Part shown: piece by piece, positions 8,715 through 17,015 of the stretch
Layout of the letters: each line of letters starts with the position of its first letter
How positions within the stretch are numbered: the first letter of the stretch is position 1
Origin: Streptomyces cyanogenus
Lineage (GTDB): Bacteria > Actinomycetota > Actinomycetes > Streptomycetales > Streptomycetaceae
Assembly: GCF_017526105.1 (NCBI RefSeq)
Contig: NZ_CP071839.1
Coordinates: 4,828,001-4,892,000 of the forward strand
Length of the DNA stretch: 64,000 bases
Direction of reading: 5' to 3'
Notes under the pieces: model-generated
Database searches by the model: none
What the model saw: only the letters and a program-made list of their open reading frames with translations
What the model was told of the DNA's origin: nothing
Made by a program: the position numbers and the translations under genes

Positions 8715-9539
8715 ATGAGTACGACAGGCGCGACCGCCGACCCGCTCGCGGCCCTGGGCTCGCTGCCCGGTGTGGCCGAGTCCGTGGAGTCCGTGCGCAA
8801 GGCCGTGGACCGGGTCTACGGGCACCGGGTCATGCGGCGCCGCAGCAACGAGATCACTTCCGAGGCGGCCCTGCGGGGTGCCCGCGGCTCGGCGGCGCTC
8901 TCCGGTGCGGACTGGGCCCTGGAAGAGGTGCGCCGGCGCACCGACTTCGGCGTCGATCCCGAGGCCCGCGTCATGGGCGCGGCCCTGCGGCTCACCGCGG
9001 AGGCGGGGCAGCTGCTGTCCATCTGGCGCCAGTCGCCCCTGCGGGTGCTGGCCCGGCTGCACCTGGTGGCCGCGGCGAGCGGGGACGACCAGGTCGGCAG
9101 GCCGCGCCAGGCCGGTGAGTCGGTGGACGAGCCGCTGGTCGAACTGCCGCTGCCGGACGCCGAGGAGGTCGCGGGCCGCCTGGAGGGGCTGGCGGACCTG
9201 ATCATCGCCGGCACCTCCGCGCCCGCGCTGGTGACGGCCGCCGTGGTCCACGGCGAACTGCTCGCACTGCGCCCCTTCACGTCCCACAACGGCCTGGTCG
9301 CGCGCGCGGCCGAGCGGATCGTGCTGATCGGCAGCGGCCTGGATCCGAAGGCTGTCTGCCCGGCCGAGGTCGGCCACGCCGAACTGGGCCGCGCTTCCTA
9401 CCTGGCCGCTCTGGACGGCTACGCCTCCGGCACCCCCGAGGGTATGGCGGCCTGGATCGCCCACTGCGGCCGGGCGGTCGAGCTGGGTGTGCGCGAGTCG
9501 ACCGCGGTGTGCGAGGCGCTGCAGCGCGGCGCGGCCTGA
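8715..9539 (+). CDS. Fic/DOC-fold protein with degenerate active site
   Basis: 274 residues. The first half is helical (SEAALRGARGSAALSGADWALEEV). The second half carries the Fic-like segment HGELLALRPFTSHNGLVARAA. Canonical Fic enzymes have HPFx(D/E)GNGRxxR to transfer AMP; here the catalytic His is Arg and GNGR is HNGL, so AMP transfer is unlikely. The family is conserved in Streptomyces, often labelled oxidoreductase without support. I chose the ATG at 8715 over the longer GTG at 8646 because of the -10 geometry and because the extra 23 residues look random. Confidence 0.7.
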   Translation: MSTTGATADPLAALGSLPGVAESVESVRKAVDRVYGHRVMRRRSNEITSEAALRGARGSAALSGADWALEEVRRRTDFGVDPEARVMGAALRLTAEAGQLLSIWRQSPLRVLARLHLVAAASGDDQVGRPRQAGESVDEPLVELPLPDAEEVAGRLEGLADLIIAGTSAPALVTAAVVHGELLALRPFTSHNGLVARAAERIVLIGSGLDPKAVCPAEVGHAELGRASYLAALDGYASGTPEGMAAWIAHCGRAVELGVRESTAVCEALQRGAA

Positions 9540-9565
9540 GGAAGCCGGGGGCCCGGACAAGGGTT

Positions 9566-9593
9566 GCGGCGGTACGAGTTCTCGTACCGCCGC
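9566..9593 (+). terminator. 13-bp hairpin after the Fic-like gene
   Basis: GCGGCGGTACGAG / CTCGTACCGCCGC with two bases between the arms, 26 bases past the stop. It is symmetric, so it could also end a minus-strand RNA coming from the 9594-9850 gap. No T-run. Confidence 0.6.
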
Positions 9594-9850
9594 TGGCATG
9601 CGCACCGGGTTACCAAGCGTCCTCGATATGTCGCCCATCAGGTCGGGGTCTTTGCCCGTACCTGGTGCGGCTGGCCCGTAATCGACGGGTCGACGTCGCG
9701 TGGGTGCCCGGTGTTCATGCGGGGTCCGTGGGGCCAAGTGCGTAGTAGTAGGGGATCCTCTCGGATGTCCTTTGGTCTCGCGGGCCTACCTTCTTTGTAC
9801 CGCGGGACGGCGGGAAGCGGAACCCGGGCCTGCACTTCTTTACTTTCGGG
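9594..9850. ncRNA. ssrS: Probable 6S-like regulatory RNA locus
   Basis: A 338-bp gap between the Fic-like and HAD genes has no credible reading frame and many stem-forming segments: CAGGT...ACCTG at 9639-9664, CCCGTAATCGACGGG near 9675, and the GGGGATCC/GGATGTCC stem near 9752. From memory, the S. coelicolor 6S-like RNA scr3559 lies in this same intergenic position; 6S RNA sequesters housekeeping RNA polymerase holoenzyme. Ends and strand cannot be fixed by eye. The call rests mainly on synteny. Confidence 0.42.
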
Positions 9851-9877
9851 TTCAAACAGGACGGAACGGGCGCCCGT

Positions 9878-10708
9878 TCACGTGGTGCCGCGGCGTCGGT
9901 TGGCGTACCAGACGAGGCCGGCGGTCGCCGCCGCCGCGCCTATGGCCGCCGCCGCCACCAGTGCCGGGCGGGGCGGGACGGAGAACCCGGGCAGCCGCTT
10001 CTTGAGCGGGACCGGGTGGCGGAACTCCAGAACCGGCCATCCGCGCGCCAGTGCCTCGCGGCGCAGCGCGCGGTCGGGGTTCACGGCGTGCGGGTGTCCG
10101 ACCGTCCGGAGCATCGGCAGGTCGGTCGCCGAGTCGCTGTACGCGTAGCAGCGGTCGAGGTCGTAGCCCTCGGAGGCGGCCAGCTCCCTGACGGCCTCGG
10201 CCTTGGTCGGGCCGTAGGCGTAGTACTCCACCTCCCCGGTGAAGCAGCCGTCCTCGCCGACGACCATGCGGGTGGCGACCACGCGGTCGGCGCCCAGCAG
10301 CTCGCCGATCGGTTCCACCACCTCGGCGCCCGAGGTGGACACGATCACCACGTCCCGGCCGGCCGCGTGGTGCTCCTCGATGAGGGAGGCGGCCTCGTCG
10401 TAGATGATCGGGTCGATCAGATCGTGCAGGGTCTCGGCGACGATCTCCCGCACCTGCTGGACGTTCCAGCCGCGGCACAGTGCGGAGAGGTACTCGCGCA
10501 TGCGCTCCATCTGGTCGTGGTCCAGGCCGCCGGCGAGGAAGACGAACTGGGCATATGCGGTACGCAGCGCGGCCCTGCGGTTGATCAGCCCGCCTTGGTA
10601 GAAGGACTTGCTGAAGGTGAGCGTGCTCGACTTCGCAATGACCGTCTTGTCCAGGTCAAAGAAGGCCGCTGCGCGGGGCAAGGAGTGGTTTTCCACGTCC
10701 CTGAGCAT
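9878..10708 (-). CDS. HAD-IB family phosphatase, membrane-tethered
   Basis: 276 residues. HAD motif I is FFDLDKT (residues about 16-22), motif II is IVSTSG, and motif III is YSDSATDLPM, so the aspartate nucleophile and magnesium site are intact. It resembles SerB-like HAD-IB hydrolases; the substrate is unknown. The last 30 residues form one transmembrane helix ending WYANRRRGTT. From memory, Streptomyces homologues are annotated as morphological-differentiation-associated. A GTG five codons in is an alternative start. Confidence 0.85.
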   Translation of the reverse strand: MLRDVENHSLPRAAAFFDLDKTVIAKSSTLTFSKSFYQGGLINRRAALRTAYAQFVFLAGGLDHDQMERMREYLSALCRGWNVQQVREIVAETLHDLIDPIIYDEAASLIEEHHAAGRDVVIVSTSGAEVVEPIGELLGADRVVATRMVVGEDGCFTGEVEYYAYGPTKAEAVRELAASEGYDLDRCYAYSDSATDLPMLRTVGHPHAVNPDRALRREALARGWPVLEFRHPVPLKKRLPGFSVPPRPALVAAAAIGAAAATAGLVWYANRRRGTT

Positions 10709-10812
10709 AGGCGCCCACCATTCGGCGTAAGGTGGGGCGCGTGGGTTTGCCTGAGAGGGCTCTCGGGTACACCATGGAAGTCACGGATCGTTCGCGACCG
10801 TGCTAACCCGGT

Positions 10813-10836
10813 CCGACTCCTCCCCCCCCGAGTCGG
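10813..10836. other. Hairpin CCGACTC / GAGTCGG
   Basis: 7-bp perfect stem around a C-rich loop of 10 bases, immediately left of a larger hairpin at 10844. Together they form a structured segment in the leader between the HAD gene and the Tad operon. Confidence 0.4.
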
Positions 10837-10843
10837 CCGTGGG

Positions 10844-10878
10844 GACGACCCCCGCTCTCCCCCCCGGCGGGGGTCGTC
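10844..10878. terminator. Strong GC hairpin upstream of the Tad operon
   Basis: 12-bp perfect stem GACGACCCCCGC / GCGGGGGTCGTC with an 11-base C-rich loop. It lies between divergent genes, so it is not an ordinary gene-end terminator. It could be an attenuator or end an unannotated short RNA. Confidence 0.4.
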
Positions 10879-10974
10879 GCATGTCCGGACGCGTTTTCAC
10901 GCTCCCCTCCTTTCTTCCCGCGGCTGCACGGCCGGCACTGCGCCCCTGCGCCCGCGCCTTCGTCATGCCCATGA

Positions 10975-10995
10975 TTGATTACCGTCCGTAATCAA
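10975..10995. promoter_or_regulatory. Perfect palindrome TTGATTAC-N5-GTAATCAA
   Basis: 8-bp arms, 5-bp spacer, AT-rich in very GC-rich DNA, about 305 bp upstream of the Tad operon start and 265 bp from the HAD start. It is typical of a dimeric repressor site. I cannot name the regulator. Confidence 0.5.
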
Positions 10996-11075
10996 AAGAC
11001 TGCACTCTGGAAGTCGCACACGGATCAGTACAGGGGTCACTGGTATGGGTGACGGAGATATTCACAGGCCCTGGC

Positions 11076-11084
11076 TTGTCCACA
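11076..11084 (+). promoter_or_regulatory. Consensus DnaA box TTGTCCACA
   Basis: Exact match to the Streptomyces DnaA box consensus, isolated, 217 bp upstream of the CpaE-like gene. A single box is not an origin; it may reflect DnaA binding or chance. Confidence 0.35.
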
Positions 11085-11300
11085 GTTTTTGACCAAGATC
11101 CACATCATTTCGCGGGTCGCTGCACCGTGATTCCAGCGCACTCCGGCCGCGGCGAGTTCATGGCCGGTTCCGATTGCCGGAGCGCGTATGGCCGGTTTCT
11201 GTCGGCCGTTCATATGGAGGCCGCCTGCCGGTTCTTCACACCTTTGGGAATCGCGTGGTCGCAGAGGCCATGTGGCCCACGCAGCGAAGGGGGAACACCC

Positions 11301-12407
11301 ATGACCGGAACCGTCACGCACGACCCGCCGCCCGGCCCCGCGGGCAGGCCCGGACGCCCGCTCATCGTCACCGAGGACGCCGCTCTCCTGGACGATCTGC
11401 TGCGCCTGTGCGCGGCGGCGGGCGCCACACCCGAGGTCCACCACGGCGTAGCGGAATCCGGCGACCGCTGGGCGGCCGCGCCCCTCGTGCTGGTCGGCGA
11501 CGACGCCGCGCGCCGGGTGCGGGGGGCCGTGCGCCGGCCCGGTGTGGTGCTGGTGGGCCACGACCAGGACGACTCGGGGGTGTGGAAACGAGCCGTCCAG
11601 ATCGGTGCCGACCATGTCCTGATGCTTCCCGACGGCGAGCCCTGGCTGGTCGACCGTATCGCCGACGTCGCCGAGGGCATCGGCCGTCCGGCCCTCACCG
11701 TCGGGGTGATCGGCGGCCGCGGCGGGGCCGGCGCGTCCACGCTCGCGTGCGCGCTCGCCGTCACCTCCGCGCGCGAGGGACTGCGCACACTCCTGGTGGA
11801 CGCCGATCCGCTCGGCGGCGGACTCGACGTACTCCTCGGCGGCGAGAGCGCCGAAGGACTGCGCTGGCCCGCCTTCGCCGCCTCCCGCGGCCGGGTCGGC
11901 GGCGGTGCCCTGGAGGAGTCGCTGCCCGAACTGCACTCCCTGCGCGTGCTCAGCTGGGACCGCGGCGACTGCGTCGCCGTTCCGCCGCCCGCGGTCCGCG
12001 CGGTGCTGGCAGCCGCCCGTCGGCGCGGCGGCACGGTCGTGGTCGACCTGCCCCGCCGTCTCGACGACGGGGTCGCCGAGGTCCTCGCCCAGCTCGACCT
12101 CGCCCTGCTCGTCGTCCCGGCCGAACTGCGGGCGGTCGCGGCGGCCGGCCGCGTCGCCTCCGCCGTGGGCATGGTCGTGCGCGACCTGCGCGTGGCGGTC
12201 CGCGGGCCCTACGCACCGGGCCTGGACGACCACGAGGTGGCCCGGCTGCTCGCCCTGCCGCTGGCCGGTGAGGTGCCCGTCGAACCCTCGCTGCTGCGCC
12301 CGCAGGGCGGCCCGAAACCGCCGGCCGCGACCGGCCGCGGCCCGCTGGCCCGCTTCTGCGCGCACTTCTGGGAGCGCGCGCTGGTCGAGGCGGGAGGCGC
12401 CCGATGA
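11301..12407 (+). CDS. CpaE-like / septum-site-determining (Ssd) ATPase of the Tad cluster
   Basis: 368 residues. A short receiver-like N-terminal domain precedes a MinD/ParA-type ATPase with GGRGGAGASTLACALA (about residue 137, Walker A-like) and LLVDADPLGGGLD. In Tad systems this protein places the machine in the cell; actinobacterial Ssd homologues affect septum siting. The ATG at 11301 follows GAAGGGGGAA. The stop overlaps the tadA ATG (ATGA), so the two are translationally coupled. It is the first gene of the 11.3-16.9 kb operon. Confidence 0.85.
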   Translation: MTGTVTHDPPPGPAGRPGRPLIVTEDAALLDDLLRLCAAAGATPEVHHGVAESGDRWAAAPLVLVGDDAARRVRGAVRRPGVVLVGHDQDDSGVWKRAVQIGADHVLMLPDGEPWLVDRIADVAEGIGRPALTVGVIGGRGGAGASTLACALAVTSAREGLRTLLVDADPLGGGLDVLLGGESAEGLRWPAFAASRGRVGGGALEESLPELHSLRVLSWDRGDCVAVPPPAVRAVLAAARRRGGTVVVDLPRRLDDGVAEVLAQLDLALLVVPAELRAVAAAGRVASAVGMVVRDLRVAVRGPYAPGLDDHEVARLLALPLAGEVPVEPSLLRPQGGPKPPAATGRGPLARFCAHFWERALVEAGGAR

Positions 12408-13594
12408 CCCTGCCGGGACTCGACCGGACCGACGGCGCGGCCCTGCTCGACGGCGTCCGCCGCTGGCTCGCCGCGAGCGGCGCCGAACCCACCCCCGCGC
12501 GCGTGGCCCAGGCGCTGCGCGAACAGGGTCGTGTGCTCGGCGACGCGGAGGTGCTCGGCGCGGCCGAACACCTGCGCTCCGAACTCGTCGGCACCGGTCC
12601 CCTGGAGCCGCTGCTCGCCGACCCCGACGTCACCGACGTCCTGGTCTCCGCCCCCGACCGGGTGTGGGTGGACCGTGGCGGCGGCCTTGAGCTGACGGCG
12701 GTGACCTTCCCGGACGCCGCGGCCGTACGACGTCTCGCCCAGCGGCTGGCCGCCGTGGCCGGACGCCGGCTGGACGACGCCCGGCCCTGGGCCGACGCCC
12801 GGCTGCCCGACGGCACCCGGCTGCACGCGGTGCTGCCCCCGGTGGCCGTCAGCTGCACCTGCCTGGCCCTGCGGGTGGTGCGGCCCCGGGCCTTCACCGT
12901 CGAGGAACTCGTCGCGGCCGGCACGGTGCCGCCCGGCGGCGACCTCATCCTGCGCGCGCTGATCGAGGCGCGGCTGTCCTTCCTGGTCAGCGGCGGCACC
13001 GGATGCGGCAAGACGACCTTGCTGAGCGCCCTGCTCGGGCTCGTCGGACCGGGTGAGCGGATCGTGCTCGCCGAGGACTCGGCCGAGCTGAGGCCGGACC
13101 ACCCCCACGTCGTCCGGCTGGAGACCCGGCCCGCCAACCAGGAGGGCGCCGGTCTGGTCAGCCTGGAGGACCTGGTGCGGCAGGCACTGCGGATGCGGCC
13201 GGACCGGCTGGTCGTCGGCGAGGTGCGCGGACCGGAGGTCGTCCATCTGCTCGCGGCCCTCAACACCGGCCACGAGGGGGGCTGCTGCACGGTTCATGCC
13301 AACGCGGCCGCGGATGTGCCGGTCCGGCTGGAGGCTCTGGCCACGGCCGCCGGGCTGGACCGGGCCGCCCTCCACAGCCAGTTGGCGGCCGCCCTCTCGG
13401 TGGTGGTGCATCTCGTACGGGACCGGTCCGGGAGGCGCCGGATCGCCGAGGTGCACGTGCTGGAGCGGGACGGCACCGGACTGGTGCGGACGGTACCGGC
13501 GCTGCGCTGGGACGAGCGGGCGTTCGCGCGGGAGCGGGGGTGGGAGCGGCTGCGGCAACTGCTGGGGGTCTCGGCGGAGTTCGGGAGCGCGTGA
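12404..13594 (+). CDS. tadA: TadA/CpaF-type secretion ATPase
   Basis: 396 residues, hexameric type II/IV secretion ATPase that powers pilin assembly. Walker A SGGTGCGKTTLLS is near residue 195, followed by the Asp box ERIVLAEDSAEL, the His box and the MRPDRLVVGEVRG Walker B region. The N-terminal domain has LEPLLADPDVTDVLV, typical of CpaF. It overlaps the upstream gene by four bases. Confidence 0.92.
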   Translation: MTLPGLDRTDGAALLDGVRRWLAASGAEPTPARVAQALREQGRVLGDAEVLGAAEHLRSELVGTGPLEPLLADPDVTDVLVSAPDRVWVDRGGGLELTAVTFPDAAAVRRLAQRLAAVAGRRLDDARPWADARLPDGTRLHAVLPPVAVSCTCLALRVVRPRAFTVEELVAAGTVPPGGDLILRALIEARLSFLVSGGTGCGKTTLLSALLGLVGPGERIVLAEDSAELRPDHPHVVRLETRPANQEGAGLVSLEDLVRQALRMRPDRLVVGEVRGPEVVHLLAALNTGHEGGCCTVHANAAADVPVRLEALATAAGLDRAALHSQLAAALSVVVHLVRDRSGRRRIAEVHVLERDGTGLVRTVPALRWDERAFARERGWERLRQLLGVSAEFGSA

Positions 13595-13730
13595 GGTTCG
13601 GGGGTGGTCGGTGGTCTTCGGGATGGCGGACGGGGTTCCGGGGTGGTCGGTGGTCTTCGGGACGGCGGATGGGGTTCGGGAGTGGCCGGTGGTCCTTTCG
13701 GGACGGCGGATGAGGTTCGGGAGTGGAGGA
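13593..13730 (+). repeat. Three and a half tandem 39-41-bp repeats between tadA and tadB
   Basis: Units at 13593-13631, 13632-13670 and 13671-13711 plus a partial unit at 13712-13730. Each contains GGTTCGGG...GGTGGTC..TTCGGGA.GGCGGA. They fill the whole tadA-tadB gap, and the last partial unit supplies the GGAGGA ribosome site of tadB. Confidence 0.75.
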
Positions 13731-13742
13731 GTGGTGACCGGA

Positions 13743-14606
13743 ATGATCGGTGAGACGTCCATGGGGGCCGCGTTGGTCTGCTTCGGCGCGTTGGTCTGGC
13801 TGCTGGGCGGGCGGCACTACGGGATGCGGCGGGCACGGCTGCTGCTGGCCGGCGGCGGGGTGGTGGCGACCGGGCCGCCCGCCTGGGAGCAGGCGGTCGC
13901 GGAAGTGCGGCGCCGGTGCGGCCGGTGGGGCGCCGAGTGGTGGGCGCTCGTCGCCGGGATCGTGATCGCCCTGCTGGGTGCCTCGGTGATTCCGGTCGTC
14001 GCGGGGGCGGCCGGGGTGCCGGTGCTCCGTCGGATGCGGCTGGCCCGGCGGGCCCGGCGCACGCGGGAGCGGCGGGCCGACGCGGTGATCGCCCTGTGCG
14101 GGGCGCTCGCCGGCGAGGTGCGGGCGGGCCGGCAGCCGGGGGAGGCGCTGCTGCGGGCCGCGCGGGACTCCGGCGGACTCGGTGACGCACAGGCCGCCGT
14201 GGTGGCGGCGGCGCGGTTCGGCGGAGACGTGCCCGGCGCGCTGGCCACGGCGGCGCGGCAGCCGGGCGCCGAGGGCCTGCTCGGACTCGCCGCGTGCTGG
14301 CGGGTGGCCGTGGACCAGGGCGCCGGGCTCGCCGCCGGCCTGGACCGGCTGGACGGGGCCCTGCGGGCCGAGCGCGACCAACGCGCCGACCTGCACGCCC
14401 AGTTGTCGGGCCCCCGGGCCACCGCGGTACTGCTCGCCGCGCTGCCCGCCCTCGGCCTGCTCCTCGGTACGGCCATGGGCGCGGACCCGCTGCGGGTCCT
14501 GCTGCACAGCGGTGCCGGCCTGGGCTGCCTGACGGCCGGGGCGGTGTTCGAGGTGGCCGGGATGTGGTGGGCGGTGCGGATCGTGCGGCGGGCGGAGGCG
14601 GTGTGA
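13743..14606 (+). CDS. tadB: TadB-like type II secretion F-domain membrane protein
   Basis: About 287 residues. An N-terminal helix (MGAALVCFGALVWLLGG) and a second pair precede the GspF/TadB cytoplasmic helical domain (RADAVIALCGALAGEVRAGRQPGEALLRAARDSGGLGDAQ). Two C-terminal membrane segments follow (TAVLLAALPALGLLLGTAMG). It is an inner-membrane platform for the TadA motor. GTG codons at 13731 and 13734 are alternative starts; the ATG gives the better distance from GGAGGA. The 300 bases after it contain no gene. Confidence 0.85.
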   Translation: MIGETSMGAALVCFGALVWLLGGRHYGMRRARLLLAGGGVVATGPPAWEQAVAEVRRRCGRWGAEWWALVAGIVIALLGASVIPVVAGAAGVPVLRRMRLARRARRTRERRADAVIALCGALAGEVRAGRQPGEALLRAARDSGGLGDAQAAVVAAARFGGDVPGALATAARQPGAEGLLGLAACWRVAVDQGAGLAAGLDRLDGALRAERDQRADLHAQLSGPRATAVLLAALPALGLLLGTAMGADPLRVLLHSGAGLGCLTAGAVFEVAGMWWAVRIVRRAEAV

Positions 14607-14916
14607 GCGGGTGGCGTTCGAGGCGCTGGGCTGTGGGGCCGGCGGTGCGTCAGGGGCCAGGGCGTGGGGTGTGTGCGGCGGTTCGCGCCGGCTGCGGAGG
14701 CCGCGTGAGGCCGGTGGCTCGTGAGGTGGCGGACGGTGGAGTGAGCACGGTGGTGCGGGAGGCGTCGAGTGGCGTGGTCGTCCGAACGGCGAAGAGAGGG
14801 ATGGGCGGTATGAGGCCGGCGGTGCGCGAGGCGGCGGGTGACGGCAGCGGGAGTCAGCTGGCGGGCAATGCGGTGCGCGGTCCGGTTGTCCGGATGGCGG
14901 GGAAGGGGCGGGCGGT
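14607..14916 (+). other. Gene-free tadB-tadC gap with degenerate repeats
   Basis: 310 bp, G-rich, with loosely repeated GGTGCG.GAGGC.. and GGGCGGTATGA segments (14813 and 14914). The last is the start of tadC, which suggests local duplication of a start region. No reading frame with coding character. Confidence 0.4.
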
Positions 14917-15696
14917 ATGAGCGCGGAAGTCGTCCACAGGCTGGGGATGACCGCGGCCGTGGTGCTCGCCCTCGGCTGGGCTGCCCGGCGGCTGTGGTCG
15001 GCACGGCGGCGGCGCCGGGCGCGGCGCCGGGTGGCCGAGCTGCTGGGGGTCGAAGCGCCTACGGCCGGATCATCGTTGGTGATCCCCGGCGCGGTACGGC
15101 GGTGGCTGTCGGCGACCGGTGCGGCGTGTGGTGTGTGGGTGCTGGTCGGCGGGGTCACGGGGAGCGTTCTGGGACTGGGTGTCGGTGCGGTGCTTTGGCG
15201 GTGGTGGGGGCGGCAGACCTCCGCCCCTGCACAGGAAGTGATCGACGCGGCGGGGGCGGCGCGCCAGCTTCCGCTCGCGGCCGACCTGCTGGCCGCGTGC
15301 ATCGCGGCCGGTGCCGGTCCGGTGGTGGCCGCCCAGGCGGTGGGCGAGGCCCTCGGCGGCCCCGTCGGCCAGGCGCTGGCACGCGGCGCGGCGGAGGTCC
15401 GGCTCGGCGGTGAACCGGCGACCGCCTGGCGGAGCTTGGCGGCGCTGCCCGGCGCGGGGTTGCTGGCGCGGCTGCTGGAGCGGGCCGACGAGTCCGGGCT
15501 GCCCGCGGCCGGCCCGGTCGCCCGTCTCGCGTCGGACGCGCGCGCGGAGTGGGCCCGCACGGCGACGGCCCGGGCTCGCCGGGCGGCCGTACTGATCTCC
15601 GCGCCGGTCGGCCTGTGCTTCCTGCCCGCGTTCATCGCGGTCGGGGTCCTGCCGGTCGTGATCGGCCTGGCGGGCAGCGTGACGGGAGGGGGGTGA
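14917..15696 (+). CDS. tadC: TadC-like type II secretion F-domain membrane protein
   Basis: 259 residues. It has an N-terminal membrane helix and a basic segment (ARRLWSARRRRRARRR), then the F-domain (QLPLAADLLAACIAAGAGPVVAAQAVGEALGGPVGQALARG) and a C-terminal hydrophobic hairpin (GLCFLPAFIAVGVLPVVIGLAGSV). It is the second platform protein, pairing with TadB. It is preceded by GGGGAAGGGGCGGGCGGT and starts at ATG. Confidence 0.85.
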   Translation: MSAEVVHRLGMTAAVVLALGWAARRLWSARRRRRARRRVAELLGVEAPTAGSSLVIPGAVRRWLSATGAACGVWVLVGGVTGSVLGLGVGAVLWRWWGRQTSAPAQEVIDAAGAARQLPLAADLLAACIAAGAGPVVAAQAVGEALGGPVGQALARGAAEVRLGGEPATAWRSLAALPGAGLLARLLERADESGLPAAGPVARLASDARAEWARTATARARRAAVLISAPVGLCFLPAFIAVGVLPVVIGLAGSVTGGG

Positions 15697-15777
15697 GGGG
15701 GACGAGAGGAGACCAGCAGGCGGACATCGGACAAGCGCCGGAAGACGGCAACGGATCAGAACCTCACGGGGGTTGAA

Positions 15778-15978
15778 ATGTTCAGGAAGATCAGGAAAGC
15801 GGCGGTTCGGTTGCGCGGGGCGTGCCGCCAGGACGCCGGAATGGTGACGTCCGAGTACGCCATGGGCATCATCGCGGCCGTCGCGTTCGCGTTGGTGCTC
15901 TACAAGGTCGTCAGCAGCGGCCAGGTCCAGGCGGAGCTGCAGGACATCGTGAAGAAGGCGCTCAGTGCGCGGATGTGA
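15778..15978 (+). CDS. DUF4244 small membrane protein, Flp-pilin-like
   Basis: 66 residues: basic N-terminus, then GMVTSEYAMGIIAAVAFALVLYKVV. The short cytoplasmic part, a Thr-Ser-Glu-Tyr motif and one hydrophobic helix resemble a Flp prepilin, where the Glu at position 5 of the mature helix is conserved. It is probably the structural subunit of the Tad system. No prepilin peptidase gene is visible in the window. It overlaps the start of the next gene. Confidence 0.8.
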   Translation: MFRKIRKAAVRLRGACRQDAGMVTSEYAMGIIAAVAFALVLYKVVSSGQVQAELQDIVKKALSARM

Positions 15979-16351
15979 GGGAGGCGGTGACCGGGGGTTC
16001 GTGACCGCGGAGGCGGCCGTGGTGCTGTCCGTGCTGGTGGCGTTCACGATGGCGCTGGTCTGGGGACTGCTCATGGTGGCGGCGCAGATCGAGTGCGTGG
16101 ACGCGGCCCGCGCGGGGGCCCGGGCCGCCGCCCGTCAGGACCCGGCCGGCACGGTGGTGACGGTGACCCGGGAAGCGGCGCCGCGGGGAGCACGGGTGAC
16201 CGTGGCCCGCGAGGGCGACCGGGTCCGTGTGACGGTGGTGGCCAAGCCGCCGGTGCTGAGCGGGCTGCCGTTCGAGGTACGGGAGGAGGCCGTGGCGCTC
16301 GCCGAGGACACGGTGGGGGCGCCTCCGGGGTCTGCGGAGGCGGGGCCGTGA
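15965..16351 (+). CDS. TadE-like minor pseudopilin
   Basis: 128 residues. FVTAEAAVVLSVLVAFTMALVWGLLMVAAQIECVDAARAGARAAAR is the classic TadE segment (Thr-Ala-Glu then one long helix). The C-terminal soluble part is a small beta-rich domain. The GTG at 15965 overlaps the DUF4244 gene by 14 bases; a GTG at 16001 is an alternative. The stop overlaps the next ATG (ATGA). Confidence 0.8.
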   Translation: MRGCEGGGDRGFVTAEAAVVLSVLVAFTMALVWGLLMVAAQIECVDAARAGARAAARQDPAGTVVTVTREAAPRGARVTVAREGDRVRVTVVAKPPVLSGLPFEVREEAVALAEDTVGAPPGSAEAGP

Positions 16352-16944
16352 TGCGTGGGCGTGACGTGGGCCGGCGGCAGGGCTCCGCCGACGGCGGACG
16401 GTGGGGCGGATGCCTGCGCCGGCGGTGGAACGACCGGCAGGGCGGCGGTGAGGCGCCGGACAGGGGGCCTGGGGGTCCGGGGCGGGGACAGGACCCGGAC
16501 CGGGGGTCCGCCACCGTCTGGAGCCTGGGAGCGATCGCCGTGCTCTGCGTGGTGTTCGGTGCCGTGCTCGCGCTCGGGCAGGCCGTCGTCGTACGGCACC
16601 GGGCGGCCGGCGGTGCCGACCTGGCCGCGCTCGCGGCGGCGGACCACTGGGCCGAGGGCGGCGCGGCGGCCTGCACCCGGGCCGAGCGGCTGGCGGCGGC
16701 CCAGGGGGTGCGGTTGGTGCGGTGCGCGATCGTGGGGGACACCTCGGACGTGACGGCGGCCGCGGGGCGAGGGCCGTTCACGGCGGAGGTCAGGGCGAGA
16801 GCGGGACCGCCGGGTCCCGTACCGCTCGGCGCACCGGACGGGCCCCGACCCGCGCCGCCCGCCGTTCCGCGCGCGCCTGCCCCCTCGGTGCCGGGAGGCG
16901 TCGAGCAGCCCGAACGCCGCGAGCCGCGAGCAGCCAGCCGCTAG
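16351..16944 (+). CDS. Rv3654c-type TadE-like secreted protein
   Basis: 197 residues. A charged N-terminus with Gly/Arg-rich linker leads to DRGSATVWSLGAIAVLCVVFGAVLALGQAVVVRHRAAGGADLAALAAADH, the hallmark of actinobacterial TadE-like proteins next to the helicase gene. It ends in a Pro/Ala-rich disordered tail. It is the last gene of the Tad operon and is convergent with the helicase. Confidence 0.78.
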   Translation: MRGRDVGRRQGSADGGRWGGCLRRRWNDRQGGGEAPDRGPGGPGRGQDPDRGSATVWSLGAIAVLCVVFGAVLALGQAVVVRHRAAGGADLAALAAADHWAEGGAAACTRAERLAAAQGVRLVRCAIVGDTSDVTAAAGRGPFTAEVRARAGPPGPVPLGAPDGPRPAPPAVPRAPAPSVPGGVEQPERREPRAASR

Positions 16945-17015
16945 CTCCAGCTCGGAGCCGTCAACCGTCAGCCGTCACCAGTCAGCCCCGGCCGTGACCG
17001 GTCAGCGGCCGGCGG

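Noticed and set aside
9638..9835. A 65-codon minus-strand gene in the gap before the HAD gene
   Set aside because: No ribosome site, no known domain, poor codon pattern; the gap fits a structured RNA better.
11076..11084. Replication origin from the DnaA box
   Set aside because: Streptomyces oriC has many clustered boxes next to dnaA/dnaN; here there is one box and no such genes.
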